Shown in pieces: positions 1 through 13,560 of a DNA stretch of 64,000 bases; the first letter of the stretch is position 1; every line of letters starts with the position of its first letter. Source of the stretch: Bradyrhizobium sp. GTDB lineage: Bacteria > Pseudomonadota > Alphaproteobacteria > Rhizobiales > Xanthobacteraceae. The DNA is taken from the NCBI RefSeq assembly GCF_004799405.1, contig NZ_SSMW01000120.1:43484-107483 (forward strand), given 5' to 3'. Both the position numbers and the translations under genes were made by a program. The notes beneath the pieces are model-generated. The model ran no database searches and was not told where the DNA came from. It saw only the letters and a program-made list of their open reading frames with translations.

Positions 1-285
1 GTCGACTACGCCGCCTCCAAGGGCGCGATCGATTCCTTCACGATCGGGCTCGGCTACGAAGTTGCCGGCGAGGGCATTCGCGTCGCCGCGATCCGCCCCG
101 GGCTGATCGATACCGAAATTCACGCCAGCGGCGGCGAGCCCGACCGCGCCCACCGGCTCAGCCACTTGGTGCCGATGAAGCGCGTCGGCACCGCCGACGA
201 AATCGCCAACGCCATCGTCTGGCTGATATCGGATGATGCCTCCTATGTGACCAGCGCCATCCTTGATGTATCGGGCGGTCGGTAA
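1..285 (+). CDS. SDR-family oxidoreductase, C-terminal part (5' end outside window)
   Basis: The window opens inside this gene; 94 codons remain before the TAA at 283-285. The visible part starts at the catalytic YxxxK of short-chain dehydrogenases (YAASK), continues with the RPGLIDTEI loop that follows the active site, and ends with the usual SDR tail (ADEIANAIVWL, SGGR). The cofactor-binding Rossmann half lies upstream of the window. It is therefore an NAD(P)-dependent short-chain dehydrogenase/reductase whose substrate cannot be told. lpdA follows 33 bases downstream on the same strand. Confidence 0.85.
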   Translation, partial: VDYAASKGAIDSFTIGLGYEVAGEGIRVAAIRPGLIDTEIHASGGEPDRAHRLSHLVPMKRVGTADEIANAIVWLISDDASYVTSAILDVSGGR

Positions 286-318
286 TACCAGTCGCATCCT
301 AGCTACAGGACTTCAATC

Positions 319-1719
319 ATGGCCACTTACGATCTCGTCGTCATCGGCACCGGCCCGGGCGGTTATGTCTGCGCGATACGCGCGGCGCAGCTCGGCATGA
401 AGGTCGCGGTGGTCGAGAAGAACGCAACGCTCGGCGGCACTTGCCTCAACGTCGGATGCATGCCGTCGAAAGCGCTGTTGTACGCCTCCGAGATGTTCGA
501 GGAAGCCGGACATTCGTTTGCCAAAATGGGCGTCAGCGTCTCCGCGCCGAAGCTCGATCTTCCCTCGATGATGAATTTCAAGCAGCAGGGCATCGACGGC
601 AACGTCAAGGGCGTCGAGTTCCTGATGAAGAAGAACAAGATCGACGTCATCAGGGGCAAAGGCAAGGTGCTCGGCACCGGCAAGGTCGAGGTGACCGGTG
701 ACGGCAAGACGCAGATCGTCGAGACCAAAAACATCGTCATCGCCACCGGCTCCGACATTGCGAAATTGAAGGGCATCGAGATCGACGAGAAGCGCATCGT
801 GTCGTCGACCGGCGCGCTGTCGCTCGACAAGGTGCCGGGGAAGTTGTTGATCGTCGGCGCCGGCGTGATCGGGCTTGAGCTCGGCTCGGTGTGGCACCGG
901 CTCGGCGCCGATGTGACCGTGGTGGAATTCCTCGACCGCATCCTGCCGGGCATGGACGGCGAGGTCGCAAGGCAATTCCAGCGCATTCTGGAAAAACAGG
1001 GTTTTACGTTCCGGCTCGGCGCCAAGGTCACCGGCATCGACACCTCGGGCAAGATATTGTCGGCAAAGATCGAACCTGCGGCAGGCGGCAAGGCCGAGAC
1101 GCTGGAGGCTGACGTGGTGCTGGTGTGCATCGGTCGCGTGCCCTACACCGAAGGGCTGGGACTGAAAGAGGCCGGCGTCGCGCTCGACAATCGCGGCCGG
1201 GTACAGATCGATGCGCATTTCGCCACCAGCGTAAAGGGCGTCTATGCCATCGGCGATGTGATCGCGGGGCCGATGCTGGCTCACAAGGCCGAGGACGAAG
1301 GTGTCGCCTGCGCCGAAATCCTTGCAGGCCAGGCCGGGCATGTGAATTACGACGTTATCCCAGGAGTCGTGTATACCACGCCCGAGGTGTCGTCGGTCGG
1401 CAAGACCGAGGAAGAGCTGAAACAAGCCGGTGTGGCCTATACCGTCGGCAAATTTCCGTTCACCGCCAATGGCCGCTCCAAAGTCAACCAGACCACGGAC
1501 GGATTCGTGAAGATTCTCGCAGATGCGAAGACGGATCGGGTGCTTGGTGTGCACATCGTCGGCCGCGAAGCCGGTGAAATGATCCACGAAGCGGCGGTTT
1601 TGATGGAGTTTGGCGGCTCCGCCGAGGATCTGGCGCGCACCTGCCACGCCCATCCGACCCGCTCGGAGGCCATCAAGGAAGCCGCGCTTGCAGTCGGCAA
1701 GCGCGCAATCCATATTTGA
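319..1719 (+). CDS. lpdA: Dihydrolipoyl dehydrogenase (E3)
   Basis: This FAD enzyme reoxidises the lipoyl groups of 2-oxoacid dehydrogenase complexes and passes electrons to NAD+. The 466-residue protein has the family's normal length. Visible features are the N-terminal FAD fingerprint [10 protein letters not shown], the redox disulfide in [13 protein letters not shown], the NAD-binding [12 protein letters not shown] near residue 180, the second FAD motif YAIGDV, and the C-terminal HAHPTRSE containing the His-Glu pair that acts at the partner subunit's active site. The ATG is the first in frame. Two codons after its stop the next gene begins, so the two may be co-transcribed. The complex it serves (2-oxoglutarate or pyruvate dehydrogenase) is not encoded here. 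Confidence 0.96.
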   Translation: MATYDLVVIGTGPGGYVCAIRAAQLGMKVAVVEKNATLGGTCLNVGCMPSKALLYASEMFEEAGHSFAKMGVSVSAPKLDLPSMMNFKQQGIDGNVKGVEFLMKKNKIDVIRGKGKVLGTGKVEVTGDGKTQIVETKNIVIATGSDIAKLKGIEIDEKRIVSSTGALSLDKVPGKLLIVGAGVIGLELGSVWHRLGADVTVVEFLDRILPGMDGEVARQFQRILEKQGFTFRLGAKVTGIDTSGKILSAKIEPAAGGKAETLEADVVLVCIGRVPYTEGLGLKEAGVALDNRGRVQIDAHFATSVKGVYAIGDVIAGPMLAHKAEDEGVACAEILAGQAGHVNYDVIPGVVYTTPEVSSVGKTEEELKQAGVAYTVGKFPFTANGRSKVNQTTDGFVKILADAKTDRVLGVHIVGREAGEMIHEAAVLMEFGGSAEDLARTCHAHPTRSEAIKEAALAVGKRAIHI

Positions 1720-1722
1720 TTC

Positions 1723-2250
1723 ATGCGCCGCCTCCTCCAACCGTTCTGGGTCCTGCTCGCGGTCATCTTCCTGATCGAGGCTTGGCTGTGGGATCACCTC
1801 GAGCCGATCGTGGCTTGGGTGGTGGCGCTGATTCCGCTGCAGGCGTTCAAGCAATGGCTCGCGGAACGCGTCGACGCGCTGTCGCCGGCGATGACGCTGA
1901 TCGTTTTCATCGTGCCGGTGATTCCGCTGTTTCCGCTAAAGCTGGTCGGCTTCTGGCTGTTGGCCCATGAATATTGGCTCAGCGCCATCCTCACCATCAT
2001 CTTCGCAAAATTCCTTGGCGTTGGCGTCGCGGCCTTCATCTTCGACGTGACGCGGGATAAATTGCTTGAGATGGATTGGTTCGAAACGCTCTACGAGTTT
2101 GTCATGGGACTGCGGGCAAAGGCGAGCGCGCTGGTCGATCCCGTCAAGTTGCGAATCAAGGACGCGGTGCGCGGCGATGGCGCCGGCTGGTCGTCGCGGA
2201 TGCTGCGGCTGATCCAGCGCTTCCGCAAGAGCGTGCACGAAGCGCGGTAG
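1723..2250 (+). CDS. Conserved hypothetical inner-membrane protein
   Basis: A 175-residue protein starting 4 bases after lpdA. It has a hydrophobic N-terminal segment (about residues 8-25), a second around 32-45, a strong one at about 58-75 (AMTLIVFIVPVIPLFPLKLV) and another at about 85-108, followed by a basic, cytoplasmic-looking C-terminal third. No catalytic motif is visible and I do not recognise a named family. The tight spacing to lpdA upstream and to the hydrolase downstream (3 bases) suggests an lpdA-membrane protein-hydrolase transcription unit, which says little about function. Confidence 0.7.
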   Translation: MRRLLQPFWVLLAVIFLIEAWLWDHLEPIVAWVVALIPLQAFKQWLAERVDALSPAMTLIVFIVPVIPLFPLKLVGFWLLAHEYWLSAILTIIFAKFLGVGVAAFIFDVTRDKLLEMDWFETLYEFVMGLRAKASALVDPVKLRIKDAVRGDGAGWSSRMLRLIQRFRKSVHEAR

Positions 2251-2253
2251 CTG

Positions 2254-3153
2254 GTGGCGTTGGCCCGTATTCAAACCCCGGTGCTGGATATCGCCTATGA
2301 GGCGAGCGGTCCTGCCGAGGGGCTTCCGGTTCTGCTGCTGCACGGTTTTCCCTATGACGTGAGAGCGTTCGACGCAGCCGCAAGAATCGTCAACGCGGCA
2401 GGCTTTCGCACCATCGTTCCCTGGCTGCGCGGGTATGGTGGCACCCGGTTCCTCTCCGCGGGTACACCGCGGTCCGGCGAGCAGGCAGCCCTCGGGCAGG
2501 ACCTGAAGGAATTGCTGGATGCGCTTGGCATCCAGAAAGCCGTGCTTGGCGGTTATGACTGGGGCGGCCGCGCGGCCTGCGTGGTTTCGGCGCTGTGGCC
2601 GGAACGGGTGGCCGGCCTTGTGAGCTGCGCCGGTTATACGATCCAGGACATCCCCAATTCGCGCAAGCCGGCCGACCCCGAACAGGAGGCGCGGTTCTGG
2701 TATCAATATTATTTCAACACCGAACGCGGTCGCAACGGCCTCACCGAAAAGCGTCGCGAGATAGCGCGCCTGCTGTGGAAAATGTGGTCGCCGACCTGGG
2801 CTTTCGACGACGCGACGTTCGATCGCACCGCCAGCTCGTTCGACAACGAGGATTTTGTCGATGTCGCCATTCATTCATACCGGCACAGATACGGCAACGC
2901 CGCCGGCGATCCCCGCTACGCACCGGTCGAGGCGCGGCTGGCCGCGCAGCCCAAAATCAATGTCCCCACGATCAATCTGCATGGCACGGTGAATGGCATA
3001 GCGCCGGTTCGCGCGTCCGAAAGCGATGCCAAACGTTTCACCGCGTCGTATCAGCGCCGCGTGCTGGAAAATGTCGGCCACAATCCGCCGCAGGAAGCGC
3101 CGCAGGCCTTTGCCGAGGCGATCCTGCAGCTTTGCCAGGCCGCGCCGGCCTAG
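2254..3153 (+). CDS. Alpha/beta-fold hydrolase, epoxide hydrolase/dehalogenase-like
   Basis: A 299-residue soluble protein read from a GTG start 3 bases after the preceding stop. It shows the oxyanion-loop motif HGFPYD near residue 30 and a nucleophile elbow GGYDWGGR near residue 98 in which the nucleophile is aspartate, as in epoxide hydrolases and haloalkane dehalogenases, rather than serine. The C-terminal VGHNPPQEAPQAF supplies the catalytic histidine. A cap domain rich in Trp and Phe lies between. The reaction is hydrolysis through an aspartyl ester intermediate; the substrate is unknown. No signal peptide is seen. Confidence 0.85.
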   Translation: MALARIQTPVLDIAYEASGPAEGLPVLLLHGFPYDVRAFDAAARIVNAAGFRTIVPWLRGYGGTRFLSAGTPRSGEQAALGQDLKELLDALGIQKAVLGGYDWGGRAACVVSALWPERVAGLVSCAGYTIQDIPNSRKPADPEQEARFWYQYYFNTERGRNGLTEKRREIARLLWKMWSPTWAFDDATFDRTASSFDNEDFVDVAIHSYRHRYGNAAGDPRYAPVEARLAAQPKINVPTINLHGTVNGIAPVRASESDAKRFTASYQRRVLENVGHNPPQEAPQAFAEAILQLCQAAPA

Positions 3154-3156
3154 TTT

Positions 3157-3744
3157 CTACAGCGCCAGGTGCACCAGATGCGGCGCGAACAGGCCGATCG
3201 CGGTAAAGGCGATGCCGGTCAGCGCCAGCAGGCCTGCGATCCAGGCCAGCGCGACCATGCCGGTGATGATGGTTGCCGACGCCAGCACGATGCCGATCTG
3301 GAATGCCGCCGAAGCCAGTTCGAAGTGATGATATTTCGCCTGCGCCAGGTCGCGCTCTTCCTCGGCGTGCTTGGCGCGCTCGGACAGTTGCTCCTGGCCT
3401 TCGCCGGTTTCAGGCTCCGAGCGGTAGCGCGCCGCGGTCTTCTGCCATTCGTCGATCTGCTTCTGCAGCGCGGCCTTGGTGGCATCGTCGGTCGCAGTGC
3501 CGAGGTTTGACTTGGCCTGATCCGCCGCGGTCTGCACCACCGTGCGGCGAATGCTCTTGGCCTGGAAGAACGCCCACAGGTTCGAGCTTTCGACGTTCTT
3601 GCTGATGGATTCGGTCTGGGCGCCCTTGCCCAGCGTCTCCGACAGCGCGAGAAACAACGCGATCACGGCGATCAACAGCGCGATCTTCCGGTTCTCGCCG
3701 GCAGCTTCCTTGGCCTTATCAGCCTGCTCCATAGCTTCGCTCAT
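3157..3744 (-). CDS. DUF4337-type membrane protein with coiled coil
   Basis: This 195-residue protein begins at ATG 3744, preceded by a GGGAGG ribosome binding site (reading frames further upstream belong to the opposite strand of xerC). An N-terminal helix (KIALLIAVIALFLALSETL) is followed by a long charged, helical stretch (about residues 55-135) that looks like a coiled coil, then two C-terminal membrane helices. The arrangement and the TESISKNVESSNLWAFFQAK segment match the DUF4337 family of unknown role. It converges with the hydrolase gene, their stops being 3 bases apart. Confidence 0.75.
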   Translation of the reverse strand: MSEAMEQADKAKEAAGENRKIALLIAVIALFLALSETLGKGAQTESISKNVESSNLWAFFQAKSIRRTVVQTAADQAKSNLGTATDDATKAALQKQIDEWQKTAARYRSEPETGEGQEQLSERAKHAEEERDLAQAKYHHFELASAAFQIGIVLASATIITGMVALAWIAGLLALTGIAFTAIGLFAPHLVHLAL

Positions 3745-3848
3745 GATTCCCTCCCGGTAAAATTGCGTCCACGATTGACCGAACCGCGCCGTCCGCGCAA
3801 GAGGCAAGCGGACGCGCGGAGAGTTATCAAGATTGAACGCAGGCGATC

Positions 3849-4820
3849 TTAACTGCGGGGGTGGGCGGAACGGTAGACCTCGAACAGCCGCTCGCTGTCG
3901 ATGCCGGTATAGATCTGGGTGGTGGAGAGCGAGGCGTGCCCTAGCAGTTCTTGGATTGCGCGCAGATCGCCCCCGCGCGTGAGAAGGTGGGTGGCGAAGG
4001 AATGCCGCAACGCATGTGGCGTCGCGCTGTCGGGCAGGCCCAGTGCGCCGCGCAGCCGCTCCATGGTGAGCTGAATAATTCGGGCCTTGAGTGGCCCGCC
4101 GCGGGCGCCGACGAACATCGGTCCCTCCGACGGCAGCGGATGCGGGCACATCGCCGCATAATCCTGGATCAGCGTCAGCACGTTTTGCAGCACCGGTACC
4201 ATCCGGGTTTTGTTGCCCTTGCCGGTGACGATCAAAACGTCCCCGACGCCCGGCGCGGGAACGTCGCGGCGCTTGAGCCCCAGCGCTTCGGAAATGCGCA
4301 GGCCCGATCCATACAACAGCGCCATGACGGCGGCGTCGCGCGCCCAGATCCAGGGATCGCGGGTCTCGCCGGCGCGCTCGTCCGCGTCGGCCAAACGTTT
4401 GGCGGCCGCCATCGGCAGCGGTTTTGGCAAGCTCTTGCCGACCTTGGGTGCACGTATTGCAGAAAGAGCGCCGACCTTGCCTTCGCCTTCCTGTTCGAGG
4501 AAGCGTCCGAACGAGCGCAATCCTGCCAGCGTCCGCATCAGCGATCGGCTGCCGATATCGCCGGCGCGCCGCATCGCCATGAAGGCCCTGACATCGCTGG
4601 CCTCGAGGGTTGCGAATCGCGGCAGCGTCACCTGCGCGCCCCAGTGTTCGGCGAGAAAGGCCAGGCACTGGCGGAGGTCGCGGGCATAGGCTTCCAGCGT
4701 CTTCGGCGACAGCCTGCGCTCGGCGCGCAGGTGCGACAGCCAGCGCGTCATCTCCTGCGCGATGCCGGCATCGGCGCAAGCGAGTTCGATCGGTTGAATG
4801 GCGGGAATCGGCCTGGCCAT
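3849..4820 (-). CDS. xerC: Tyrosine recombinase XerC-type
   Basis: A 323-residue site-specific recombinase with an N-terminal SAM-like core-binding domain (WLSHLRAERRLSPKTLEAYA) and a full C-terminal catalytic domain. All active-site residues are visible: Arg in SGLRISEALGL, the HALRHSFATHLL box, and the GHASLSTTQIYTGID segment with His and the nucleophilic Tyr. It resolves chromosome dimers at dif with its XerD partner. Position divergent from priA matches the arrangement in related genomes and supports the housekeeping role over a phage integrase. XerC against XerD cannot be told with certainty from sequence alone. Confidence 0.88.
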   Translation of the reverse strand: MARPIPAIQPIELACADAGIAQEMTRWLSHLRAERRLSPKTLEAYARDLRQCLAFLAEHWGAQVTLPRFATLEASDVRAFMAMRRAGDIGSRSLMRTLAGLRSFGRFLEQEGEGKVGALSAIRAPKVGKSLPKPLPMAAAKRLADADERAGETRDPWIWARDAAVMALLYGSGLRISEALGLKRRDVPAPGVGDVLIVTGKGNKTRMVPVLQNVLTLIQDYAAMCPHPLPSEGPMFVGARGGPLKARIIQLTMERLRGALGLPDSATPHALRHSFATHLLTRGGDLRAIQELLGHASLSTTQIYTGIDSERLFEVYRSAHPRS

Positions 4821-4921
4821 GGAACAGTCTATAGCTGTCGTTGCGATGATTCCGGTGGATTATATCGCACCTCTTTCGTTTACTGTTCGCTAACTTTCCA
4901 GCCCTTGAGACTGATTCTCCG

Positions 4922-7132
4922 ATGGACCATTCCGCGCGCGCCAGCACCTCATCCGCGTCGTCGGCGCGTGTCGTCGATGTGCTGGTGCCGGTCGCGCTCA
5001 ACCAGACCTATTCCTACCGGGTGCCGCGCGGCATGGAGTTGAAGCCGGGCGACGTGGTGTGCGTGCCGCTGGGGCCGCGCGAGGCGATCGCGGTGGTGTG
5101 GGCGGAAAATCCCGATCCCGATCCGCGCCTGCACAATCGTCTCAAGGATGTCGGCGAAAAGCTCGACGTGCCGCCGCTGAAGAAGGAATTGCGCGCGCTC
5201 GTCGACTGGGTCGCCAACTACACGCTGTCGGCGCGCGGCATGGTGCTGCGGATGACATTGCGGATGGGCGAGCATCTCGGGCCGGAGCGGCAACGGATGG
5301 GCGTGCGTCTGATCGGCCAGCCGCCACAACGCATGACGCCGGCGCGGCGGCGGCTGATCGGCATCCTGTCGGATGGCCTGCTGCATGGCAAATCCGAAAC
5401 CGCCAGGGAAGCCGGCGTCAGTGCCGGCGCGATCGATGGCCTCGTCGATGAAGGCACGCTGACGATCGAACCGATGCCGCGCGCGCCGGCGCCGCCGGCG
5501 CCCGATCCGGCATTCGCCGCACCTGATTTTTCCCGTCAGCAGCGCACCGCGGTGGATGCGATGCGCGCCCTTGCGGCCAACGGCAGTTTTCACGTGGCCC
5601 TTCTCGACGGCGTGACGGGTTCGGGCAAGACCGAAGTTTATTTCGAGGCGATCGCCGAAATCATCCACCACGGCAGGCAATCGCTGATCCTGATGCCGGA
5701 GATCGCGCTGACCGGGCAATTCCTCGACCGCTTCGCGCAGCGTTTCGGCGTGCGTCCGCTGGAATGGCATTCCGAACTGACCCCGCGCACGCGGGCGCGT
5801 AACTGGGCCGCGATCGCCGCCGGTGAGGCCCCCGTCGTGGTCGGTGCGCGCTCGGCGCTGTTTCTGCCCTATGCCGATCTCGGGCTGATCGTGGTCGATG
5901 AAGAGCACGACCAGGCCTACAAGCAGGACGAGGGCGTCCACTACCACGCCCGCGACATGGCGGTGGTGCGGGCGCATATCGCCAAGATTCCGATCGTACT
6001 GGCCTCGGCGACGCCATCGGTCGAGACGGAGGTTAATGCCCGCAAGGGGCGCTATCAGCGCGTGGTGTTGCCGTCGCGGTTCGGCGGCCAGCATATGCCG
6101 CATATCGAGGCGATCGATCTGCGGCGCGAAGGCCCGGTGCGGGGCCGTTTCATCTCGCCGCCTTTGGCCGAGCATATCCGGGTCGCAATCGAGCGGCGCG
6201 AGCAGGCGCTGTTGTTTCTCAATCGCCGCGGCTATGCGCCGCTGACGCTATGCCGGACCTGCGGGCATCGCTTTGCCTGCACCATCTGCGACGCCTGGCT
6301 GGTAGATCACCGTTTCCGCCAGCGTCTGGTCTGCCATCATTGCGGCTTCTCGGTGCCGCGTCCGCATGTCTGCCCGCATTGCGCGGCGGAGGAATCGCTG
6401 GTCGCCGTCGGTCCCGGCGTCGAGCGCCTGCAGGAGGAAGCCGCGGCGCTGTTTCCGCAAGCGCGCACCATGGTGCTGTCGAGCGATCTCGTCACCTCGA
6501 TCGAGACCATGCGCAGTGAATTGAACGAGATCGCGGAAGGCCGCGTCGATATCATCATCGGCACCCAATTGGTGGCGAAGGGGCATAATTTCCCTCGATT
6601 GAATCTGGTCGGCGTGGTCGATGCCGATCTGGGGCTCGGCAACGGCGATCCGCGCGCCGCCGAGCGGACCTTTCAACTGCTCAATCAGGTGATCGGTCGC
6701 GCCGGGCGCGACCAGGGCCGCGGCGTCGGCTATCTGCAGACCCATCAGCCCGAGCATCCGGTGATGAAGGCGCTAGTGGCGTGCGATCGCGAGGCGTTTT
6801 ATGCCAGCGAGATCGAGGCCCGTGAGCGCGCCGGCTATCCGCCGTTCGGCCGGCTGGCGAGCCTGATTATTTCGGCTGGCGACCGCCCGACCGCGGAGGG
6901 TTTTGCGCGCAAGCTGGCCGCGGTCGCGCCGATCGATGAGCGCATACAAGTGCTCGGGCCCGCCGAAGCGCCGCTCGCGGTGATCAAGGGCCGCTATCGG
7001 TTCCGGCTATTGGTGAAATCGCTGCGCAGTGTCGACCTGTCGGAATACCTGCGCGAATGGCTCGCGGCGGGTCCGAAGACCAGGGGCAATCTCAAGCTTG
7101 AGATCGATGTCGATCCGCAGAGTTTTTTGTAG
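4922..7132 (+). CDS. priA: Primosomal protein N' (replication restart helicase)
   Basis: PriA reloads the replisome at stalled forks. The 736-residue protein has an N-terminal 3'-DNA-binding domain (VDVLVPVALNQTYSYRVP), helicase motif I DGVTGSGKTEVYFEA near residue 230, motif II VDEEHDQAYKQ, motif III VLASATPSVET, and a zinc-binding region with paired Cys motifs (CRTCGHRFACTICD, CHHCGF, CPHC). Motifs V and VI (GTQLVAKGHNFP, NQVIGRAGR) follow. The start ATG lies about 100 bases from the divergent xerC start. A strong hairpin terminator sits directly after the stop. Confidence 0.96.
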   Translation: MDHSARASTSSASSARVVDVLVPVALNQTYSYRVPRGMELKPGDVVCVPLGPREAIAVVWAENPDPDPRLHNRLKDVGEKLDVPPLKKELRALVDWVANYTLSARGMVLRMTLRMGEHLGPERQRMGVRLIGQPPQRMTPARRRLIGILSDGLLHGKSETAREAGVSAGAIDGLVDEGTLTIEPMPRAPAPPAPDPAFAAPDFSRQQRTAVDAMRALAANGSFHVALLDGVTGSGKTEVYFEAIAEIIHHGRQSLILMPEIALTGQFLDRFAQRFGVRPLEWHSELTPRTRARNWAAIAAGEAPVVVGARSALFLPYADLGLIVVDEEHDQAYKQDEGVHYHARDMAVVRAHIAKIPIVLASATPSVETEVNARKGRYQRVVLPSRFGGQHMPHIEAIDLRREGPVRGRFISPPLAEHIRVAIERREQALLFLNRRGYAPLTLCRTCGHRFACTICDAWLVDHRFRQRLVCHHCGFSVPRPHVCPHCAAEESLVAVGPGVERLQEEAAALFPQARTMVLSSDLVTSIETMRSELNEIAEGRVDIIIGTQLVAKGHNFPRLNLVGVVDADLGLGNGDPRAAERTFQLLNQVIGRAGRDQGRGVGYLQTHQPEHPVMKALVACDREAFYASEIEARERAGYPPFGRLASLIISAGDRPTAEGFARKLAAVAPIDERIQVLGPAEAPLAVIKGRYRFRLLVKSLRSVDLSEYLREWLAAGPKTRGNLKLEIDVDPQSFL

Positions 7133-7144
7133 TGGAGGCAACGC

Positions 7145-7178
7145 GGCCTGCCGTCTTTTGTGACGGCAGGCCTGTTTT
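7145..7178 (+). terminator. Rho-independent terminator of priA
   Basis: A perfect 11-base-pair stem (7145-7155 with 7162-7172), six-base loop and a T-rich tail lie 12 bases after the priA stop. Confidence 0.85.
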
Positions 7179-7261
7179 CGGCGCGCAAGCGTTTCCGCGG
7201 CCCTGCTGGACGCAACGCTTGCCGAATGGGGAAAGGAAGAGAGTTCAAACGCCCAGGGAGG

Positions 7262-7756
7262 TCACATGACCTCGGCGACGACGCGGCCGACGCCGGCATC
7301 GGTCAAGCCGATCGCGCGGGCGGCGGCGGTCGACAGATCGAGCACCCGGCCGTGGACGAACGGGCCGCGGTCATTGACGGTGACAACCACGCTGCGGTCG
7401 CCATGGGTCACCTTCAGCTTGGTGCCGAACGGCAGCGAACGGTGGGCGCACGTCATCGCGTTCTGGTTAAAACGCTGGCCGGAAGCGGTCTCGCTGCCGG
7501 ATTCGTTACCGTAATAGGAGGCCATGCCGGAGAAACTGCCTCCGGTGCCGGCGGAGGCCGGAGCAAGGGCGTTGGCATCGCGCCAGGAACCGCCCTGAGA
7601 GCCGCCGGAAGCGTTGCTGGCGTGATGGTGATGGCGGTGGGATTTGGCCGAGGCTTCGGTGATGCCTCCGCCGAACAAGAGAGTTGCGGCGAGGACGGTT
7701 AGCGCCGTACGCGACTGGGTTGCAGTTCCCAGTGTCGACTTTTGGTATTGCATCAT
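7262..7756 (-). CDS. rlpA: RlpA-like septal ring lytic transglycosylase / rare lipoprotein A
   Basis: A secreted double-psi beta-barrel protein that cleaves or binds peptidoglycan. The ATG at 7756 is chosen because AAGGGA precedes it at a good distance and it yields a signal peptide (SRTALTVLAATLLFGGG, cut near EASAK). The RlpA domain follows: GMASYYGNE, ASGQRFNQNAMTCAHRSLP, VTVNDRGPFVHGRVLDLS, with the conserved Asp of NDRGP. There is no lipobox Cys and no SPOR domain. At 164 residues it is a short form. It converges on priA. Confidence 0.85.
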   Translation of the reverse strand: MMQYQKSTLGTATQSRTALTVLAATLLFGGGITEASAKSHRHHHHASNASGGSQGGSWRDANALAPASAGTGGSFSGMASYYGNESGSETASGQRFNQNAMTCAHRSLPFGTKLKVTHGDRSVVVTVNDRGPFVHGRVLDLSTAAARAIGLTDAGVGRVVAEVM

Positions 7757-8413
7757 ATTCGTAGTCCCTTGAGATAGTATTGCCACATATGTGGCAAGTG
7801 GAACCCCCGTCCCGTTTTGAGTGGTTGCCGTTTGGTGACCCAATGAGGCGTAAACTGGGCAGTAAATTGTTTTATGAGTTACTGAAACATCTTGTTACTG
7901 ATCGAATATAATCATTAGATATTCCGTAATAGTTAAAAGTAATATTTTTTAACCATTTATTACTTAATAATACTGTCTAGATAAGTCATTGTGCGGTGCA
8001 ACAAGATTTGCGCAAGTAATGCGGACAACGGAATGGCTTGCGGATAAGGCCGTTCCTGCGGACAGCTCATGAGGCCCATGCATCGACGCACGGAACGATG
8101 CCTCCGGTCGGTGACCGAAAACCCAAGGCGCCGCTCGACGCACGCCGCACCAATCGCGGCGTCGATTCGTTGGAAAATCGCTTCCAGAGGGTCGCTGTCG
8201 AGCCATGTGCGACAAGGCATCGCCAACTGTCGCCGTCATGTTGCACCTGCGCTCTCGCTATGTTAGCAAAGCCGCGATTTTATCGCTGCCGGTACACTTT
8301 GTGCCGGTCGAAAAATCGAAGTTCCATTGAATTCCAAGGGCTTGAATCGCTAGGCGCCGCATTGTGGCGACGGTTTTTCCCCTTGCGAATTTGACAGCTA
8401 AAAGAGCGTGCTT
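7757..8413. other. Intergenic region between rlpA and the atp operon
   Basis: About 650 bases without a convincing gene. The part 7860-7980 is markedly AT-rich and should hold the rlpA promoter; the right part must carry the promoter of the atp operon. Short frames on either strand lack good starts and family resemblance. Confidence 0.5.
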
Positions 8414-10503
<2,090 letters not shown>

Positions 10504-10509
10504 TTTCTA

Positions 10510-10625
10510 CGCCTCTCCCGCTTGTGGGGGAGGTCGACCGGCGTAGCCGGTCGGGTGGGGGCTGATGCTGATCTCTCAGACGCGCTGGCTCCCACCCCGC
10601 CCCTCCTCCGCAAGCGGGAGAAGGG
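10510..10625. repeat. Palindromic intergenic element in the atpA-atpG spacer
   Basis: CTCTCCCGCTTG near 10512 is mirrored by CAAGCGGGAG near 10610-10620, with an inner pair (GACCGGCGTAGCCGGTC) and a GTGGGGG/CCCACCCC pair between. It looks like a dispersed REP/BIME-type element typical of Bradyrhizobium intergenic DNA; copy number elsewhere cannot be seen here. Confidence 0.65.
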
Positions 10626-10657
10626 GACGCAACCGAGGTGCTGTGGGTTAGACTGGA

Positions 10658-11536
10658 ATGGCTTCACTTAAAGACATGCGGGTCCGCATCGCCTCGACCA
10701 AGGCGACGCAGAAGATCACCAAGGCCATGCAGATGGTCGCGGCCTCGAGGCTGCGTCGCGCGCAAAACGCCGCCGAAGCCGCGCGGCCCTACGCGGAGAA
10801 AATGGACGTGGTGATTTCGAATATTGCGACCGCGGCCGCGAGTTCACCCGGCGCGCCGGTGCTGATGGCCGGTACCGGCAAAGATCAGGTCCATCTGCTG
10901 CTGGTTTGCACCGGCGAACGCGGCCTCTGCGGCGCGTTCAATTCGTCGATCGTACGGCTGGCCCGCGAGCGCGCCCTGGCGCTGATGAGTCAAGGCAAAG
11001 AGGTCAAATTCTTCTGTGTTGGCCGCAAGGGGTTCGAGTTGCTGCGCCGCACCTTCGAGAAGCAAATCGTGGAAAATGTCGAGTTGCGCTCGGTGCGGCA
11101 GCTCGGTTTTGTCAATGCCGAAGACATTGCCAAAAAGGTCATTGCCCGCTTCGAGGCCGGCGAGTTCGACGTTTGCTCGCTGTTTTATTCGCGCTTCAAA
11201 TCGGTGGTTTCGCAGGTTCCGACCGCGCAACAGATCATTCCGCTGGTCGTGGAAACTCAGCCTGCCAATGCCGGCCCTGCGACCTCTTACGAATATGAAC
11301 CGGAAGAGGACGAGATCCTGACCGGTCTGTTGCCGCGCAATCTCGCGGTGCAGGTCTTCCGCGCGCTATTGGAAAACAATGCCTCGTTCTACGGCGCGCA
11401 GATGAGCGCGATGGACAACGCCACCCGCAACGCCGGCGACATGATCCGCAAGCAGACCCAGATCTACAATCGAACCCGCCAGGCAATGATCACCAAGGAG
11501 CTGATTGAAATCATCTCCGGCGCCGAGGCGCTCTGA
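10658..11536 (+). CDS. atpG: ATP synthase F1 subunit gamma
   Basis: The central-stalk rotor subunit, 292 residues. The N-terminal helix [20 protein letters not shown] and the C-terminal helix [20 protein letters not shown], which together form the rotating coiled coil, are both clear, as is [10 protein letters not shown] in the Rossmann-like part. It follows atpA after a repeat-bearing spacer. An Ohr/OsmC gene comes between it and atpD. Confidence 0.97.
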   Translation: MASLKDMRVRIASTKATQKITKAMQMVAASRLRRAQNAAEAARPYAEKMDVVISNIATAAASSPGAPVLMAGTGKDQVHLLLVCTGERGLCGAFNSSIVRLARERALALMSQGKEVKFFCVGRKGFELLRRTFEKQIVENVELRSVRQLGFVNAEDIAKKVIARFEAGEFDVCSLFYSRFKSVVSQVPTAQQIIPLVVETQPANAGPATSYEYEPEEDEILTGLLPRNLAVQVFRALLENNASFYGAQMSAMDNATRNAGDMIRKQTQIYNRTRQAMITKELIEIISGAEAL

Positions 11537-11563
11537 TAGCGACATGTCAACAGGAGGCGCTTC

Positions 11564-13424
<1,861 letters not shown>

Positions 13425-13439
13425 GAAACTGTCGTTATT

Positions 13440-13550
13440 GCCGGGCAGAAGCGCGAAGTGCATCTCCGCGCCAGATGACCCGGCAATCCATCGACAAAAT
13501 TGTCTTGAGTGATGGACCCGCGGGTCAGGCCCGCGGGTGACAATGGAAAG
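13440..13550. repeat. Palindromic intergenic element in the atpD-atpC spacer
   Basis: The spacer contains GACCCGCGGGTCAGGCCCGCGGGT (interrupted palindrome near 13516-13541) and an outer TTGCCGGG/CCCGGCAA pair. This is a second, different repeat of the REP type inside the operon. Confidence 0.55.
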
Positions 13551-13560
13551 CGGAACGACC

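Noticed and set aside
313..1854. A 513-codon open frame on the minus strand over lpdA
   Set aside because: It mirrors lpdA codon by codon, has no family resemblance, and is the usual result of high-GC coding on the other strand.
3157..5001. A 614-codon minus-strand frame spanning the DUF4337 gene and xerC
   Set aside because: Only the last 195 codons match a real protein; the upstream part lies in a shadow frame of xerC.
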